Source: DATIYF01 sp035517775 | Lineage (GTDB): Bacteria; Acidobacteriota; Terriglobia; Terriglobales; Acidobacteriaceae | Length of the DNA stretch: 46,996 bases | Assembly (NCBI GenBank): GCA_035517775.1 | Contig: DATIYF010000074.1 | Location: 1 to 46,996 of the forward strand | Reading direction: 5' to 3' | Shown: positions 1 to 8,379 of the stretch, one piece after another | How positions within the stretch are numbered: the stretch's first letter is position 1 | Layout: each line of letters starts with the position of its first letter | The notes under the pieces: model-generated | Told to the model about the DNA's origin: nothing | Databases searched by the model: none | The model's input: only the letters and a program-made list of their open reading frames with translations | Made by a program: the position numbers and the translations under genes

Positions 1-210
1 TAGCGGCGAGTCGGTCATGCGGAAGCGGGTGCGCACCAACTCGGAGAGCAACTCGACTGCTTCGCGGTTGTTCACCGGGTCGGACTGGGCCAGATACTTC
101 ATTGCCTCCACCAGCAGGCGCTGGCCATCCACGTAGCGAGGATCAGGGCCGCGTTCGCGGCGCCGGCGGGGGACTTTCGGGGGGACGGGGATCGTAAAAA
201 CCTTGGCCAT
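1..210 (-). CDS. Unknown protein, N-terminal 70 residues (runs off left edge)
   Basis: An open frame starts with ATG at 210 and continues without a stop past the window edge, giving 70 residues. The N-terminus (MAKVFTIPVPPKVPRRRRER) is proline- and arginine-rich. It is followed by a helical-looking stretch with DPRYVDGQRLLVEAMKYLAQ and an acidic ELLSELVRTRF segment. I do not recognise a family. No signal peptide or membrane segment is visible, so a cytoplasmic protein is likely. A promoter-like pair lies just upstream (267-295), so the gene is probably the first of its transcript. The start is supported by the ATG and that promoter; the ribosome binding site is weak (GGAA about 8 bases upstream). 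Confidence 0.6.
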   Translation of the reverse strand, partial: MAKVFTIPVPPKVPRRRRERGPDPRYVDGQRLLVEAMKYLAQSDPVNNREAVELLSELVRTRFRMTDSPL

Positions 211-266
211 GAGATCGTTTCCGACTGCAAGATCGGCCGCGCTGCGAGTGAGCGCCAGCCGCCTTG

Positions 267-295
267 AGTATAACGTCCCCTCTTTGCTTTTTCAG
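267..295 (-). promoter_or_regulatory. Sigma-70-like promoter of the left-edge gene
   Basis: Read on the minus strand, CTGAAA (295-290, four of six to TTGACA) and TATACT (272-267, five of six to TATAAT) are separated by 17 bases. The predicted transcript would start near 260 and lead into the ATG at 210. This is consensus matching only. Confidence 0.4.
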
Positions 296-403
296 CCCTA
301 AACTTTCAGCTCCGCGGCTTTATCACCTAAGCAATTGCCGGAGCCCCAGCCTGGCAAACATCAGAAGGCGGGAGAGATATGCTGTGGCTGGAGCCTCGCC
401 CCA

Positions 404-1105
404 TCATTTGCTTTCCAACATGGCGCGCTCGGCATTCTTGATTTTGAACACCGAGTCAGGAATTTTCTGGTTGATCTTGATCTGGTCATAACGCGCCAAC
501 CGGTAGTCGCCGCCGGGCTGAAAAAGCTGCTGCTGCACCGAGACGCCGCGCTGGGGGTCAATCCACAACAGAATCCGGGGAATATTGTTGCGCGCCTTCT
601 CAGACTTGGGGACCAGCTCCAGCTTGGCGGTATCCACGCCGTCCACTGTTTCCGTGCCCAGGTATTGCAGGTCGAAAGACTTGAGCATGGCGTGGCCGCC
701 GCCGCCAAAACCCAGCACCAGAAAACTTTCCACCTCGGCGCGGTTCTTGCTGGTGTCATAGGAGGTCAACTGATTGGTGCGGGGCTGGTACATCTGCACC
801 TTGCCGCCGGCAAAGACGACATACTTCGCGGCCGGCTCGGTGATGTCGGCGGCCATCTGGATTTCGTTGCCCGAGCGGCGGAAGTAAATCTTCCCCTTTT
901 GTGTGTCGATGTCGTTGACCACGCGCGTGTATTGCTCCCAGACGAAGCTGGCCTCCGTGGTATGGAAGTCGGCCGCAACCTGGTCCATGCGATTGAGAAT
1001 CTGCTCGAGTGCTGCCGAATGGTCAGACGGGGCCTGCCCCAGGGCGGGAAGGGAAAGAACCAGACATGCTGCGAGATGAACGGCGATCGAGGGTTTCCGT
1101 CTCAT
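404..1105 (-). CDS. LolA-like outer-membrane lipoprotein carrier protein
   Basis: This 233-residue protein has a Sec signal peptide (residues 1 to about 25, hydrophobic core AACLVLSLPALG, cleavage after GQA). The rest is the LolA/LolB-type beta fold: an ASFVWEQYTRVVNDIDTQKGKIYFRR segment, then KYVVFAGGKVQMYQPRTNQL and a late ILLWIDPQRGVSVQQQLF strand typical of the family. LolA carries lipoproteins through the periplasm from LolCDE to the outer membrane, and that is the likely role. It lies 25 bases downstream of a small membrane-anchored protein on the same strand and is probably cotranscribed with it. Acidobacterial LolA-like proteins are divergent, so a related DUF-type carrier function is possible. 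The start is ATG at 1105. Confidence 0.8.
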   Translation of the reverse strand: MRRKPSIAVHLAACLVLSLPALGQAPSDHSAALEQILNRMDQVAADFHTTEASFVWEQYTRVVNDIDTQKGKIYFRRSGNEIQMAADITEPAAKYVVFAGGKVQMYQPRTNQLTSYDTSKNRAEVESFLVLGFGGGGHAMLKSFDLQYLGTETVDGVDTAKLELVPKSEKARNNIPRILLWIDPQRGVSVQQQLFQPGGDYRLARYDQIKINQKIPDSVFKIKNAERAMLESK

Positions 1106-1130
1106 GACATTTGACCACTCACGCCCCAGC

Positions 1131-1505
1131 CTACTCCCTCTGAATCCAGACCCGGTAGCTCTGTATTTGCCCCTTCTTGTCTTTGGTGGTTTCTATCCTG
1201 GTGATGCTGACCTCGCCGGCAATCGGTTCGATGATGCGCCGCAACTGGTTCTGAACGTTAGGGGGATCTTTGGCCGAGACTGCCGAAGCCTGAATCTCAT
1301 AGATAAAACCGCCGCCCGCATCGGGAAGCACCACCACGCCTGTAGGATGCGGATTGCGCTCCACCGGTTTGTCATTGAAGTTGATCCAGAGCGGCGAAAG
1401 AAAAACAAAGAGCAGGATAAGCGTGACCATGACGTCGTACTGAATGGTGCCGCGCTCGTAAGACCAGAGAATGTAGCCCCGGATTGTGCGCCAGATTCCT
1501 CTCAT
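1131..1505 (-). CDS. Small membrane-anchored protein of unknown function
   Basis: I chose the ATG at 1505 (124 residues, MRGIWRTIRGYILWSYERGT). An upstream TTG at 1556 would add 17 residues that look non-coding. A single transmembrane helix lies near residues 26-41 (VMVTLILLFVFLSPLW). It is preceded by a basic and aromatic cytoplasmic stretch and followed by about 80 extracytoplasmic residues with a glycine-rich VVVLPDAGGGFIYEIQ turn and a beta-rich tail. I cannot assign a function. The topology resembles ExbD-like or small periplasmic-domain proteins, but the usual Asp in the helix is absent. It sits between serS and the LolA-like gene on the same strand, which suggests an envelope role by association only. 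Confidence 0.65.
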   Translation of the reverse strand: MRGIWRTIRGYILWSYERGTIQYDVMVTLILLFVFLSPLWINFNDKPVERNPHPTGVVVLPDAGGGFIYEIQASAVSAKDPPNVQNQLRRIIEPIAGEVSITRIETTKDKKGQIQSYRVWIQRE

Positions 1506-1591
1506 GGGCACCGAGGGCGCACCCGCGTTGGTGGTTGCTGCTGCAGCCCTTTGCAAGTCTAGTGCCTGCTCCTTCGCTTGGCAATCGGCGG

Positions 1592-1611
1592 CGGGGGGAG
1601 TTCGTCCCCCG
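1592..1611. repeat. GC-rich hairpin between serS and the small membrane gene
   Basis: CGGGGG (1592-1597) and CCCCCG (1606-1611) form a short perfect hairpin just after the serS stop. No T-tract follows in the direction of transcription, so terminator activity is doubtful. Confidence 0.35.
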
Positions 1612-1618
1612 TTCTGCC

Positions 1619-2911
1619 TCAGAATTTTTTCGGCGTGATGCGGTCTGTACCCATGTAGGGCCGCAGCGCCTCAGGAATTATCACCGTGCCATCGGCCTGC
1701 TGATAGTTTTCCAAGATCGCCAGCCAGGTGCGCCCCACGGCCAGACCGCTGCCGTTGAGCGTGTGCAGTAGTTCTGACTTCTTTTTGCCCTCAGGCCGGA
1801 AGCGGATGTTCGCGCGCCGCGCCTGGAACGACTCGAAATTCGAGCAGGAAGAAATCTCGCGGAACAACTGCTGCCCCGGCAGCCAGACTTCAAGATCGTA
1901 GGTCTTGGCGGAAGAAAATCCCATGTCGGCCGTGCACAGCGCCATCACGCGATAGTGCAAGCCAAGCTTCTGCAAGACCTCCTCGGCGTCGTGGGTGAGC
2001 TTCTCCAGTTGATCGTAAGATTCCTCAGGGCGGGAGAACTTCACCAGCTCGACCTTCTGGAACTGGTGCTGCCGGATAATGCCGCGCACATCTTTGCCGT
2101 AGGAGCCAGCCTCGCTGCGGAAGCAGGGGGTGTAGGCGGTAAGCGAAACCGGCAGGCGGGACGCCTCCAGCACTTCGTCGCGATAAAGGTTCGTGACCGG
2201 CACTTCGGCCGTGGGAATGAGCCAGAGTTCTTTTTCCCCGTGGGGCACGCGAAAAAGATCGGCGGCAAACTTGGGCAGCTGCCCGGTGCCGTACATGGAA
2301 TCCGAGTTCACCATGTAAGGCGGCAGCACTTCCGTGTAGCCATGCTCGCGGGTATGCAGATCGAGCATGAAGCTGGCCAGGGCCCGCTCCAGGCGCGCGC
2401 CCAAATCCCAATAAACGGCGAAGCGCGCTCCGGTGAGCTTGGCCGCGCGCTCCAGGTCGAGCACGCCCAGCTGCTCGCCCAGTTCCCAGTGCGGTCTGGG
2501 AGTGAAGTCAAACTGCGGGGGGCCGCCCCAGCGGCGAATCTCGAGGTTATCTTCCGCCGATTTCCCCACCGGTACGCTCGCATGGGGAAGATTGGGGATG
2601 CCGACCAGGATCTCGCGCAGCCGGCCGTCGTACTCCTCGGCAGCTTTCTCCAGCGACTGAATTTCTTCGCGCATCGCCTTGGTTTCGGCGATCAGCTCAT
2701 CGGCGTTCTGGCCGGCCTTTTTCAACCTGGAAATTTCGTCGGTGGTGCGGTTGCGCACCGCCTTCATGGTTTCGGCCTCGGCAATGGCCTGGCGGCGCTG
2801 CGCATCCACCTGATGAAAGTCCTTCAGCAGCTCAGCCGGCTTCAGGCCGCGCTGACGCAGCTTTTCTTCCACCAACGGCAAATTGTCGCGAACAAAGCCC
2901 AGATCCAGCAT
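1619..2911 (-). CDS. serS: Serine-tRNA ligase
   Basis: This full-length 430-residue class II aminoacyl-tRNA synthetase charges tRNA-Ser and tRNA-Sec with serine. The first about 110 residues form the long coiled-coil tRNA-binding arm (MLDLGFVRDNLPLVEEKLRQ onward, rich in K/E/A heptads). The catalytic core follows. Motif 2 is FRSEAGSYGKDVRGIIRQHQ and motif 3 contains GLAVGRTWLAILENYQ with the ATP-binding arginine. The TAEVPVTNLY segment is the serine-binding TxE signature. The length matches the family (about 420-430). The start is ATG at 2911. The protein is cytoplasmic. Its nearest neighbour downstream on the same strand begins 113 bases away, so it may form its own transcript. Confidence 0.97.
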   Translation of the reverse strand: MLDLGFVRDNLPLVEEKLRQRGLKPAELLKDFHQVDAQRRQAIAEAETMKAVRNRTTDEISRLKKAGQNADELIAETKAMREEIQSLEKAAEEYDGRLREILVGIPNLPHASVPVGKSAEDNLEIRRWGGPPQFDFTPRPHWELGEQLGVLDLERAAKLTGARFAVYWDLGARLERALASFMLDLHTREHGYTEVLPPYMVNSDSMYGTGQLPKFAADLFRVPHGEKELWLIPTAEVPVTNLYRDEVLEASRLPVSLTAYTPCFRSEAGSYGKDVRGIIRQHQFQKVELVKFSRPEESYDQLEKLTHDAEEVLQKLGLHYRVMALCTADMGFSSAKTYDLEVWLPGQQLFREISSCSNFESFQARRANIRFRPEGKKKSELLHTLNGSGLAVGRTWLAILENYQQADGTVIIPEALRPYMGTDRITPKKF

Positions 2912-3006
2912 AGAAGCTAATTACTTTACCGGAAAGCAGTCCGCCGTGCACGCCGAAGGATGTTTTCGTGCGCAAGCCGCGCCGCCGCCCCAATTCGAAG
3001 GCGCTT

Positions 3007-3083
3007 CACAACGAAGGACAATACGGCACGCAAAGGGATAATTCGACCGGTTTCCTTCGTGGCCCTTGGCGCCTCTTGCGGTG
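3007..3083. repeat. Dispersed CACGAAGG-type inverted repeat
   Basis: The segment between the CPBP protease stop and serS contains CACAACGAAGG and CACGCAAAGGG on the left and CCTTCGTGGCCCTTGG followed by CTTGCGGTG on the right. The arms are degenerate inverted copies of one CACGAAGG unit. A related copy occurs at 46596-46667. Confidence 0.45.
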
Positions 3084-3093
3084 AACAGGCTTC

Positions 3094-4044
3094 CTAACGA
3101 AACCAGAGCGCCCAGAGCACATCCACCGCGGTATGCGTAATCACCGAGGCAAGCAATTGCCGGCGCTCCCGCCAGGCGCGCCCATAAAAGATCCCTGCGA
3201 TTGCCGCCAGCAGCACGTAGCGCCAGTTGAACGCAGCGCCCTTGTTGAAATGCGCCAGACCGAACAGAAGCGCGGCCGTAAGCAGCGCCATGCGGCGCCC
3301 CAGACGGGTTTCCAGCAGGTTCTGCAGAATTCCGCGGAAGAACATCTCTTCGGGAATGGCGATCAGCAAAAAGGTGACGAGTAAAGTTTCGGCCGCCCGC
3401 AGGGGCGAAGGCCAGGCGGCATGAAAGTGAATAAAGTGCAGAGCGAAGCCCAGGCCGAGCGCGAAGGGCAAAAAGTAGAGCCACTCGCGCAGGCCGGTCA
3501 GAAAAGCGTGGCCGCGTGGCGCGAAGGAGTAGCCCATGCCCCCCAGCCGCCGGACCACCAGATAAAGATACAGGGCAAGATCGGCGATATAGAGCTTCGA
3601 AAAGGCCGCCGGTTGCGGAGAAAGCCAGGCGTGGGCCAGCAGTCGCAGCATGTAGATAGCAACCAGCACGGCCAGCACCAGCGCATCCTGCCAGGCGAGT
3701 TTCGGAGGCAGAGAGGAAAACTCCAGCAACGCCGAGAGCACCACCGGCAGGCCAAACATCACCGCCGCGGCGAACCAGTGAAAATTGCCCGCAGGGATGG
3801 CGAAAACGAGATAGGGAACCCCAAGAATCGCCGGCAGCAGAATGCGCCACGCCCGCGACTGTGAGCGGCCGCGAAGCCATTCTCCCAATCCGAATCCGAA
3901 TAGCCACAGCGGCGCGAGCAGAAGGGCAAAGCTGGCGAAGGCATCCGGGAAGATGCTATGCAAATGCAGGCCCAGCGGGAGTTGCCGCCCGCCAAACCAC
4001 AGCAAGACCAGCAATCCCACGTAGGTCGCGAACGCCGAAACCAC
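3094..4044 (-). CDS. CPBP-family intramembrane metalloprotease (CAAX protease-like)
   Basis: This integral membrane protein of 316 residues has about eight hydrophobic segments. It carries the three CPBP/Abi motifs in order: PEEMFFRG (Glu232, Glu233, Arg237), FGLAHFN (His265) and ITHTAVDVL (His304, Asp308). In the family these residues coordinate the metal within the membrane and catalyse cleavage of membrane-proximal substrates; the bacterial substrates are mostly unknown. The chosen start is GTG at 4044. No in-frame ATG lies nearby, and a GGAG-like site sits about 20 bases upstream, so an in-frame CTG 15 bases upstream cannot be excluded. It is divergent from the C45 hydrolase gene, and nothing in the context points to a specific substrate. 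Confidence 0.85.
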   Translation of the reverse strand: MVSAFATYVGLLVLLWFGGRQLPLGLHLHSIFPDAFASFALLLAPLWLFGFGLGEWLRGRSQSRAWRILLPAILGVPYLVFAIPAGNFHWFAAAVMFGLPVVLSALLEFSSLPPKLAWQDALVLAVLVAIYMLRLLAHAWLSPQPAAFSKLYIADLALYLYLVVRRLGGMGYSFAPRGHAFLTGLREWLYFLPFALGLGFALHFIHFHAAWPSPLRAAETLLVTFLLIAIPEEMFFRGILQNLLETRLGRRMALLTAALLFGLAHFNKGAAFNWRYVLLAAIAGIFYGRAWRERRQLLASVITHTAVDVLWALWFR

Positions 4045-4182
4045 GCCAGCCGGCTTCAGAGGGCTTTCTCCGCCATAAGATTGGACTTAGCTTAAACCAG
4101 CCACCGGCGCGCGGCCCGCCATGCGAAGGGCCTGCGCTTCTGCTAACATGCTGCAAAGATTTTGCCGAGCCCCGGAGACTTC

Positions 4183-5613
4183 ATGCGCCGAGCCCTTACC
4201 GCATCTGCCATTATCCTTATCCTTGCCTTCGCCGTTGTCTTTGTTTTTTCCGTTTGCGCCCGGAGTTCCAGCCCGGAGGGCTCCTCCGATCCGCGCCTGC
4301 AGCACGCCTTCCGCCGCCCGGAAACCAACGGCTGGACCTTTGTGCATCTTGAAGGCACCCCCGGCGAAATCGGCTACCAGCACGGCTATCTGCTCGCCCC
4401 CGAGATCGCCGAGGCGCTCAAAGTGACCGAACTCGAACAGGTACACCAGAGCCACAAGGACTGGAACTTTTTCCGCGATGCCGCCAAGAACATGATGTGG
4501 CCGCACATTGACCAGGAGTATCGCGACGAAATGCAGGGCATTGCCGATGGCGCGCAGGCCCGCGGCGTGAAGCTCGACTTGTGGGACGTGGTGGCCTTGA
4601 ATGGCTCGCTGGAGTGGGACTATTACGTTCCTTACTACAACAAGGAGCACGGCCTCAACCTCGCATCGCTTTCGGTGCCTGAGCATTGCAGCGCCTTCGT
4701 CGCGACCGGCAGCTACACCAAAGACGGCAAGATTGTCATCGCCCACAACAACTGGACCGGCTATCTCGACGGCGAGCGCTGGACGGTCATCTTCGACATT
4801 GTTCCCGCCAAGGGCCACCGCATCCTGATGGATGGCTTCCCCGGGCTGATTCACAGTGCCGATGATTTCGGGCTGAATTCGGCGGGCATCATCATCACCG
4901 AAACCACCATCAGCGACTTTTGGGGCTACGATCCGAATGGCATTCCCGAATTCGTGCGCGCCCGCAAGGCCATGCAGTATGCCGGCTCCATTGATGACGT
5001 TGCGCGAATCATGGAAGACGGCAACAACGGCGGCTATGCCAATAACTGGCTGATTGGCGACATCAACACGAACGAGATCGCCGATCTCGAGCTGGGCCTG
5101 AAGAACGTCACGCTGCAGCGCAAAAAAGACGGGTATTTTGTGGGCTCAAATTTCCCCGTGAACCCCAAGCTGGCCCGCGAAGAGACGGATTTCAAAGTTG
5201 GCGATATGAGCGTCAGCGCCAATGCCCGCCATGTCCGCTGGGAAGAGCTCATGGAGCAGTACAAAGGCAAAATTGATGTGGCCGCGGCGCAGCAGTTTCT
5301 TGCCGACCATTACGATACCTACGAAAAGAAGGATGACCCCGACGAGCGCACGCTCGATGGCCACATTGATCTCTCACCGCGCGGCGATGGCACGTGGCAG
5401 CCTCCCTTTGGCATCGCCGGCGCCGTGCAGAACAAAGTGACCGACGCCGCCATGGCCGCCAAAATGGAGCTGACCGCAGCCGATGGCCACGCCTGTGGCA
5501 TGAACTTTATTGCAGCATCTGACCTGAAGTCCCACCCGCAGTTCGACTGGCAGCAGGGCCTGCTGCGCGATATGGACGCGCATGCCTGGACCACATTCGC
5601 CGCGGCCAGGTAG
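4183..5613 (+). CDS. Exported C45/phospholipase B-like Ntn hydrolase
   Basis: ATG at 4183 is preceded by GGAG at the right spacing and gives 476 residues. An upstream TTG at 4162 is less likely. Residues 5-24 are a hydrophobic signal segment ending in VFSVC, so Cys25 could be a lipidation site, although a plain signal anchor is also possible. The body resembles the peptidase C45 / phospholipase B-like family. EGTPGEIGYQHGYLLA is the family's early GxxxGxxxG-like motif. Cys169 in VPEHCSAFVATG sits where the Ntn nucleophile is expected and is followed by IAHNNWTGYL. Members hydrolyse amide bonds in acyl-amino acids or lipids, and the substrate here is unknown. The gene converges on the YbaK-like gene with a 43-base gap. 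Confidence 0.8.
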   Translation: MRRALTASAIILILAFAVVFVFSVCARSSSPEGSSDPRLQHAFRRPETNGWTFVHLEGTPGEIGYQHGYLLAPEIAEALKVTELEQVHQSHKDWNFFRDAAKNMMWPHIDQEYRDEMQGIADGAQARGVKLDLWDVVALNGSLEWDYYVPYYNKEHGLNLASLSVPEHCSAFVATGSYTKDGKIVIAHNNWTGYLDGERWTVIFDIVPAKGHRILMDGFPGLIHSADDFGLNSAGIIITETTISDFWGYDPNGIPEFVRARKAMQYAGSIDDVARIMEDGNNGGYANNWLIGDINTNEIADLELGLKNVTLQRKKDGYFVGSNFPVNPKLAREETDFKVGDMSVSANARHVRWEELMEQYKGKIDVAAAQQFLADHYDTYEKKDDPDERTLDGHIDLSPRGDGTWQPPFGIAGAVQNKVTDAAMAAKMELTAADGHACGMNFIAASDLKSHPQFDWQQGLLRDMDAHAWTTFAAAR

Positions 5614-5656
5614 GCACACACCGGCTTCGCCTCGCCATCAGCCGCGGCGTGCGGTC

Positions 5657-6142
5657 CTATGCCGCCTGCTCTGCCGCTTTTCCGGCTGCGAGCGCCACGA
5701 TCTTCGGCTTGACCAGGGCGGCGTAGTCCTCCCAGGACATCCGCACCAACTCGCGGTGGGAGCCCGCATTGAACGCAATTTCCTTGTCGCGGGCCAGAGC
5801 CTGGTCGGCGAAAACCTTCATGTCATAGAGATTTCCGAAGGGCGGCATCGAGCCCAGTTCGCAATCCGGAAAGCGATCCTTGAACTCCTGCTCTGAGGCC
5901 AGTGCCGTGCTGGCAGCTCCCGAGGCAGAGCGCAGGAGGGAGAGGTTGACGTGACGTGAGGCCGGAACTACAGCCATGGCCAACTCGCCATCAAGGTTGA
6001 CCATCACCGTCTTGGCTAGTTCCTGGCCCGGGATGTGGGCCACGGCAGCGATGCCCTGTGCGGTATACGCGATCGAGTGGGAGATGGTCATGTATTTGAT
6101 TTTGTGGCTGTCAAGAAATTCTTTCAGTCTGCTTAGCGCCAT
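5657..6142 (-). CDS. YbaK/ProX-type aminoacyl-tRNA deacylase
   Basis: ATG at 6142 is set by a strong AAGGAG eight bases upstream; a longer frame back to 6178 adds only unlikely residues. The 161-residue protein has the YbaK/aa-tRNA deacylase fold. Conserved Lys44 lies in ELAKTVMV, and GSMPPFGNL (98-106) is the GxxPPFG substrate loop. Family members hydrolyse mischarged tRNAs such as Cys- or Ala-tRNA(Pro) or free noncognate aminoacyl-tRNAs. The exact specificity cannot be read from sequence. It lies 131 bases downstream of the FmdB-like gene on the same strand. It ends in an alanine-rich tail (ALAAGKAAEQAA). Confidence 0.88.
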   Translation of the reverse strand: MALSRLKEFLDSHKIKYMTISHSIAYTAQGIAAVAHIPGQELAKTVMVNLDGELAMAVVPASRHVNLSLLRSASGAASTALASEQEFKDRFPDCELGSMPPFGNLYDMKVFADQALARDKEIAFNAGSHRELVRMSWEDYAALVKPKIVALAAGKAAEQAA

Positions 6143-6273
6143 AATCGGGACTCCTTCCTTCCAGCACTTTGCACACACTTATCCTTTGCAGCGGAACTCA
6201 GTCAACCTACGACCAGTCCGCAGCCTGGATCAGGGACGCTGCCGACCGCAGGAGCATTGGTCCATCACAGTCG

Positions 6274-6438
6274 CTAACTTTTCTTCTCAGTCACCGCAAA
6301 GAACGAGGCCGGCTCCTGCTCCACGTTCTCGCTGCCGCAGTGCGGACATTTCACCGTGTCTGCGTTGTGCTCAGTAAGGGTCAAGACTTCTTCAAACGTC
6401 TTGTGGCAGTCTTTGCAAAGGTATTCGTACACCGGCAT
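6274..6438 (-). CDS. FmdB-family zinc-ribbon protein
   Basis: ATG at 6438 follows GGAGG with five bases of spacing, giving a 54-residue protein; a longer frame to 6471 is unlikely. MPVYEYLCKDCHKTFEEV followed by VKCPHCGSENVE gives two CxxC pairs (Cys8/Cys11 and Cys31/Cys34) forming a single zinc ribbon. The family is named for the putative regulator FmdB, but most members have no proven role. It begins 23 bases after the stop of the malectin-domain gene and is probably cotranscribed with it. It is cytoplasmic. Confidence 0.88.
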   Translation of the reverse strand: MPVYEYLCKDCHKTFEEVLTLTEHNADTVKCPHCGSENVEQEPASFFAVTEKKS

Positions 6439-6461
6439 GGCAGCCTCCACGGAACGGGGAA

Positions 6462-8012
6462 TCAATGCCATTGAGGCAACACCTCAATGGCGGTTACGGT
6501 TGCATAGTAATGGACGGGGACAAACTCCAGCACGAGTTTGCCCTGTGCGTTGGGCTCCAGGCCCGTGATTTTGCGCGTCAGCGGACGGTTTTCGCCGGCC
6601 TCTTCCAGAATGTTCAAATCCTGCAGGATTGCCCTGCCATTGCAGAAGACGTCAAATACCCGGCCGCCAGCGGCAGAGCGCGGTCCGTTGGGCGCGGGTG
6701 CCGCGTAATCACTGTGATCCGCCCGGCGCAAGCGCAGTTCGATGAAGTGCAGGATCACGGTGTACCTGCCGGGCGTAGCCGGAATGGAATAGGAGAAGTG
6801 CCCCCAACGCTCGGTTTCGTAGAGTTCGGGGTCGTCGGTTCCGACCGCCGACTCATCGCTGCTGGCCAGTTGACCGCCCTTGAAGTAAACGTCGGGGCTC
6901 CACCACTGGCTGTCGTTGGAGTAATAGGGGACCTCCCGAGTCAAGATGCGCACCGGGCGCATGCCATCGCCAGAGCCGGGCAGGATTTCAATCGCGGAGA
7001 GCATGGCCGCTCCCCCCTTGACGGAGAAGAAACGCAGATGGAGCTGGCCATCGGCGGCCGGAGAAATATTGGTAAAGACTTTGACATCGGCGGTGCGGCC
7101 ACCTCCGGCGTCAGCCAGCACGTCCAGGCCGGTCAGAAGCGGCTGGCCATTGGCGGTGACCGAAATGATGCGGCTGCCCTCTCCGCCGCCCATATCTTCG
7201 GGCCCATAGAAAGTCTCGGCAAAGTGCAGATGAAGCTCGTATTTTCCCGGCTTGAGTGGAATGTTGTAGCTGAAGTCGCCCTCCCGGCTGCTGCGGTAGA
7301 GGGCAGGATCCTGCGTCCGCCAAATGAATTTAATCTGGCTTCGAGTGGCTGTGCCGCCTGAGAAGTGAGTATCGGCACTCCAGAGTTTGCCGGCATGGTC
7401 CACATAGCTCCGGGAGGCCCCGGCGCCGATCCGCACTTCGTCTCCAACCGGCAGGCCAACTGAAGGCACACTCTCGGTCTGAGGGTGATTCGAGGATGAA
7501 GTGACGGGGGTGCGCCTATACCAGGCAAAGAAAGCCCACACAACCACAGTGGCCGCCAGAATTACGGCCGCAGCCAGCAGCCCGATTCTCAGGCGGCCGG
7601 TGCTGGCACGAACCGAGCTCGCCTGCCGCAGGTACTCTGCCTCGGCGGAGCTCGCGGGCACAGCCTGCTCTTCGAAGACCGGCACGTATTGTCCGACGGG
7701 AATCGTGATCCGCAAGGAATTTCCCGCGCCCTCGCCACCGTAGTACTCCGCCAGCCGGCGGCGAAGGCGGTTGGCCTGTACGCGCACAATCGAATCTGTT
7801 TCCTGATCGAAGGACTCGCTGCGGCCAAAAACCTCGAGCCCCACCGAATACTCTTTGATCTGGCTGCTTTCCCCGGCAAACTTTTTTTCGCACAGATAGG
7901 AGAGCAGATGGGCCAGGGCGGGTGAACGGGAGAACCGCGCAGAGCGCAGAACCGCCTCCAGCTCAGCACGCTCCGCTGGGGTGGCGAAGGTTTCGAGGGC
8001 GGTCGAAGGCAT
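6462..8012 (-). CDS. Membrane protein: regulator-like N-terminal domain, TM helix, two malectin domains
   Basis: ATG at 8012 is preceded by AGGAGG six bases away; the product has 516 residues. Residues about 12-112 carry the pattern RFSRSPALAHLLSYLCEKK, IKEYSVGLEVFGR, FDQETDSIVRVQANRLRRRL and RITIPVGQYVPVF. I recall this pattern from N-termini of acidobacterial and rhizobial regulator or cyclase-like proteins; it may be a winged-helix-like domain, but I cannot prove DNA binding. One transmembrane helix follows (about 142-163, IGLLAAAVILAATVVVWAFF). Two malectin-like beta domains come next (about 193-345 and 354-512), each with the RIGAG/W-S-D-F-GG opening, LY-R-G-FSYNIP and HLHFAE strands, and an IEILP or IEVLP end. 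Malectins bind di-glucosyl sugars. The topology suggests a carbohydrate-sensing one-component regulator, which is inference. Confidence 0.8.
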   Translation of the reverse strand: MPSTALETFATPAERAELEAVLRSARFSRSPALAHLLSYLCEKKFAGESSQIKEYSVGLEVFGRSESFDQETDSIVRVQANRLRRRLAEYYGGEGAGNSLRITIPVGQYVPVFEEQAVPASSAEAEYLRQASSVRASTGRLRIGLLAAAVILAATVVVWAFFAWYRRTPVTSSSNHPQTESVPSVGLPVGDEVRIGAGASRSYVDHAGKLWSADTHFSGGTATRSQIKFIWRTQDPALYRSSREGDFSYNIPLKPGKYELHLHFAETFYGPEDMGGGEGSRIISVTANGQPLLTGLDVLADAGGGRTADVKVFTNISPAADGQLHLRFFSVKGGAAMLSAIEILPGSGDGMRPVRILTREVPYYSNDSQWWSPDVYFKGGQLASSDESAVGTDDPELYETERWGHFSYSIPATPGRYTVILHFIELRLRRADHSDYAAPAPNGPRSAAGGRVFDVFCNGRAILQDLNILEEAGENRPLTRKITGLEPNAQGKLVLEFVPVHYYATVTAIEVLPQWH

Positions 8013-8379
8013 AATCGCCTCCTGCCTCACGCTCCACTGTGCTTATACACCGCCGAGCTCAAGTCTGGCTGTGACGGGAAGCACTTAACCTGGCCCACAA
8101 GCCGATGCTCGAGATTGTGTAACCCTCTGTAACCCACATGGAAGCAACCAGCAGGCGCGCGCCGGCTTCAGGGATCAGGCGGCTAACCTTCCTCAATGCA
8201 ACCACCTGCTGCGGGACGCCCTTGTAGCCTTCCCGGGTAGCCATCGGGTAGCCGCTGTAGCGTTGTGCAAGCTTGCAGCCAGCGTCATAAATGAGCCGGA
8301 TGCCGAGAGCAGATCGCCGGGGGTTGGCCCACAGGCTTCCAGACCGGAACCGATGCAGCTCTGGCAGCGGGAGGCAGGT
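8013..8379. other. Divergent intergenic region, no convincing gene
   Basis: This is 367 bases between the divergent malectin and TPR genes. A TATAAG box (minus strand, 8047-8042) may serve the malectin gene, but no good -35 accompanies it. Open frames cross the region in both directions, none with a recognisable product. A segment near 8150-8190 resembles sequence just upstream of ubiX (about 10046-10083, roughly 22 of 30 bases), hinting at a degraded dispersed repeat. Confidence 0.4.

Noticed and set aside
2921..3907. A 328-codon frame overlapping the CPBP gene on the same strand
   Set aside because: The 3094-4044 frame carries the complete CPBP motifs and membrane helices; the other is its frame-shifted shadow.
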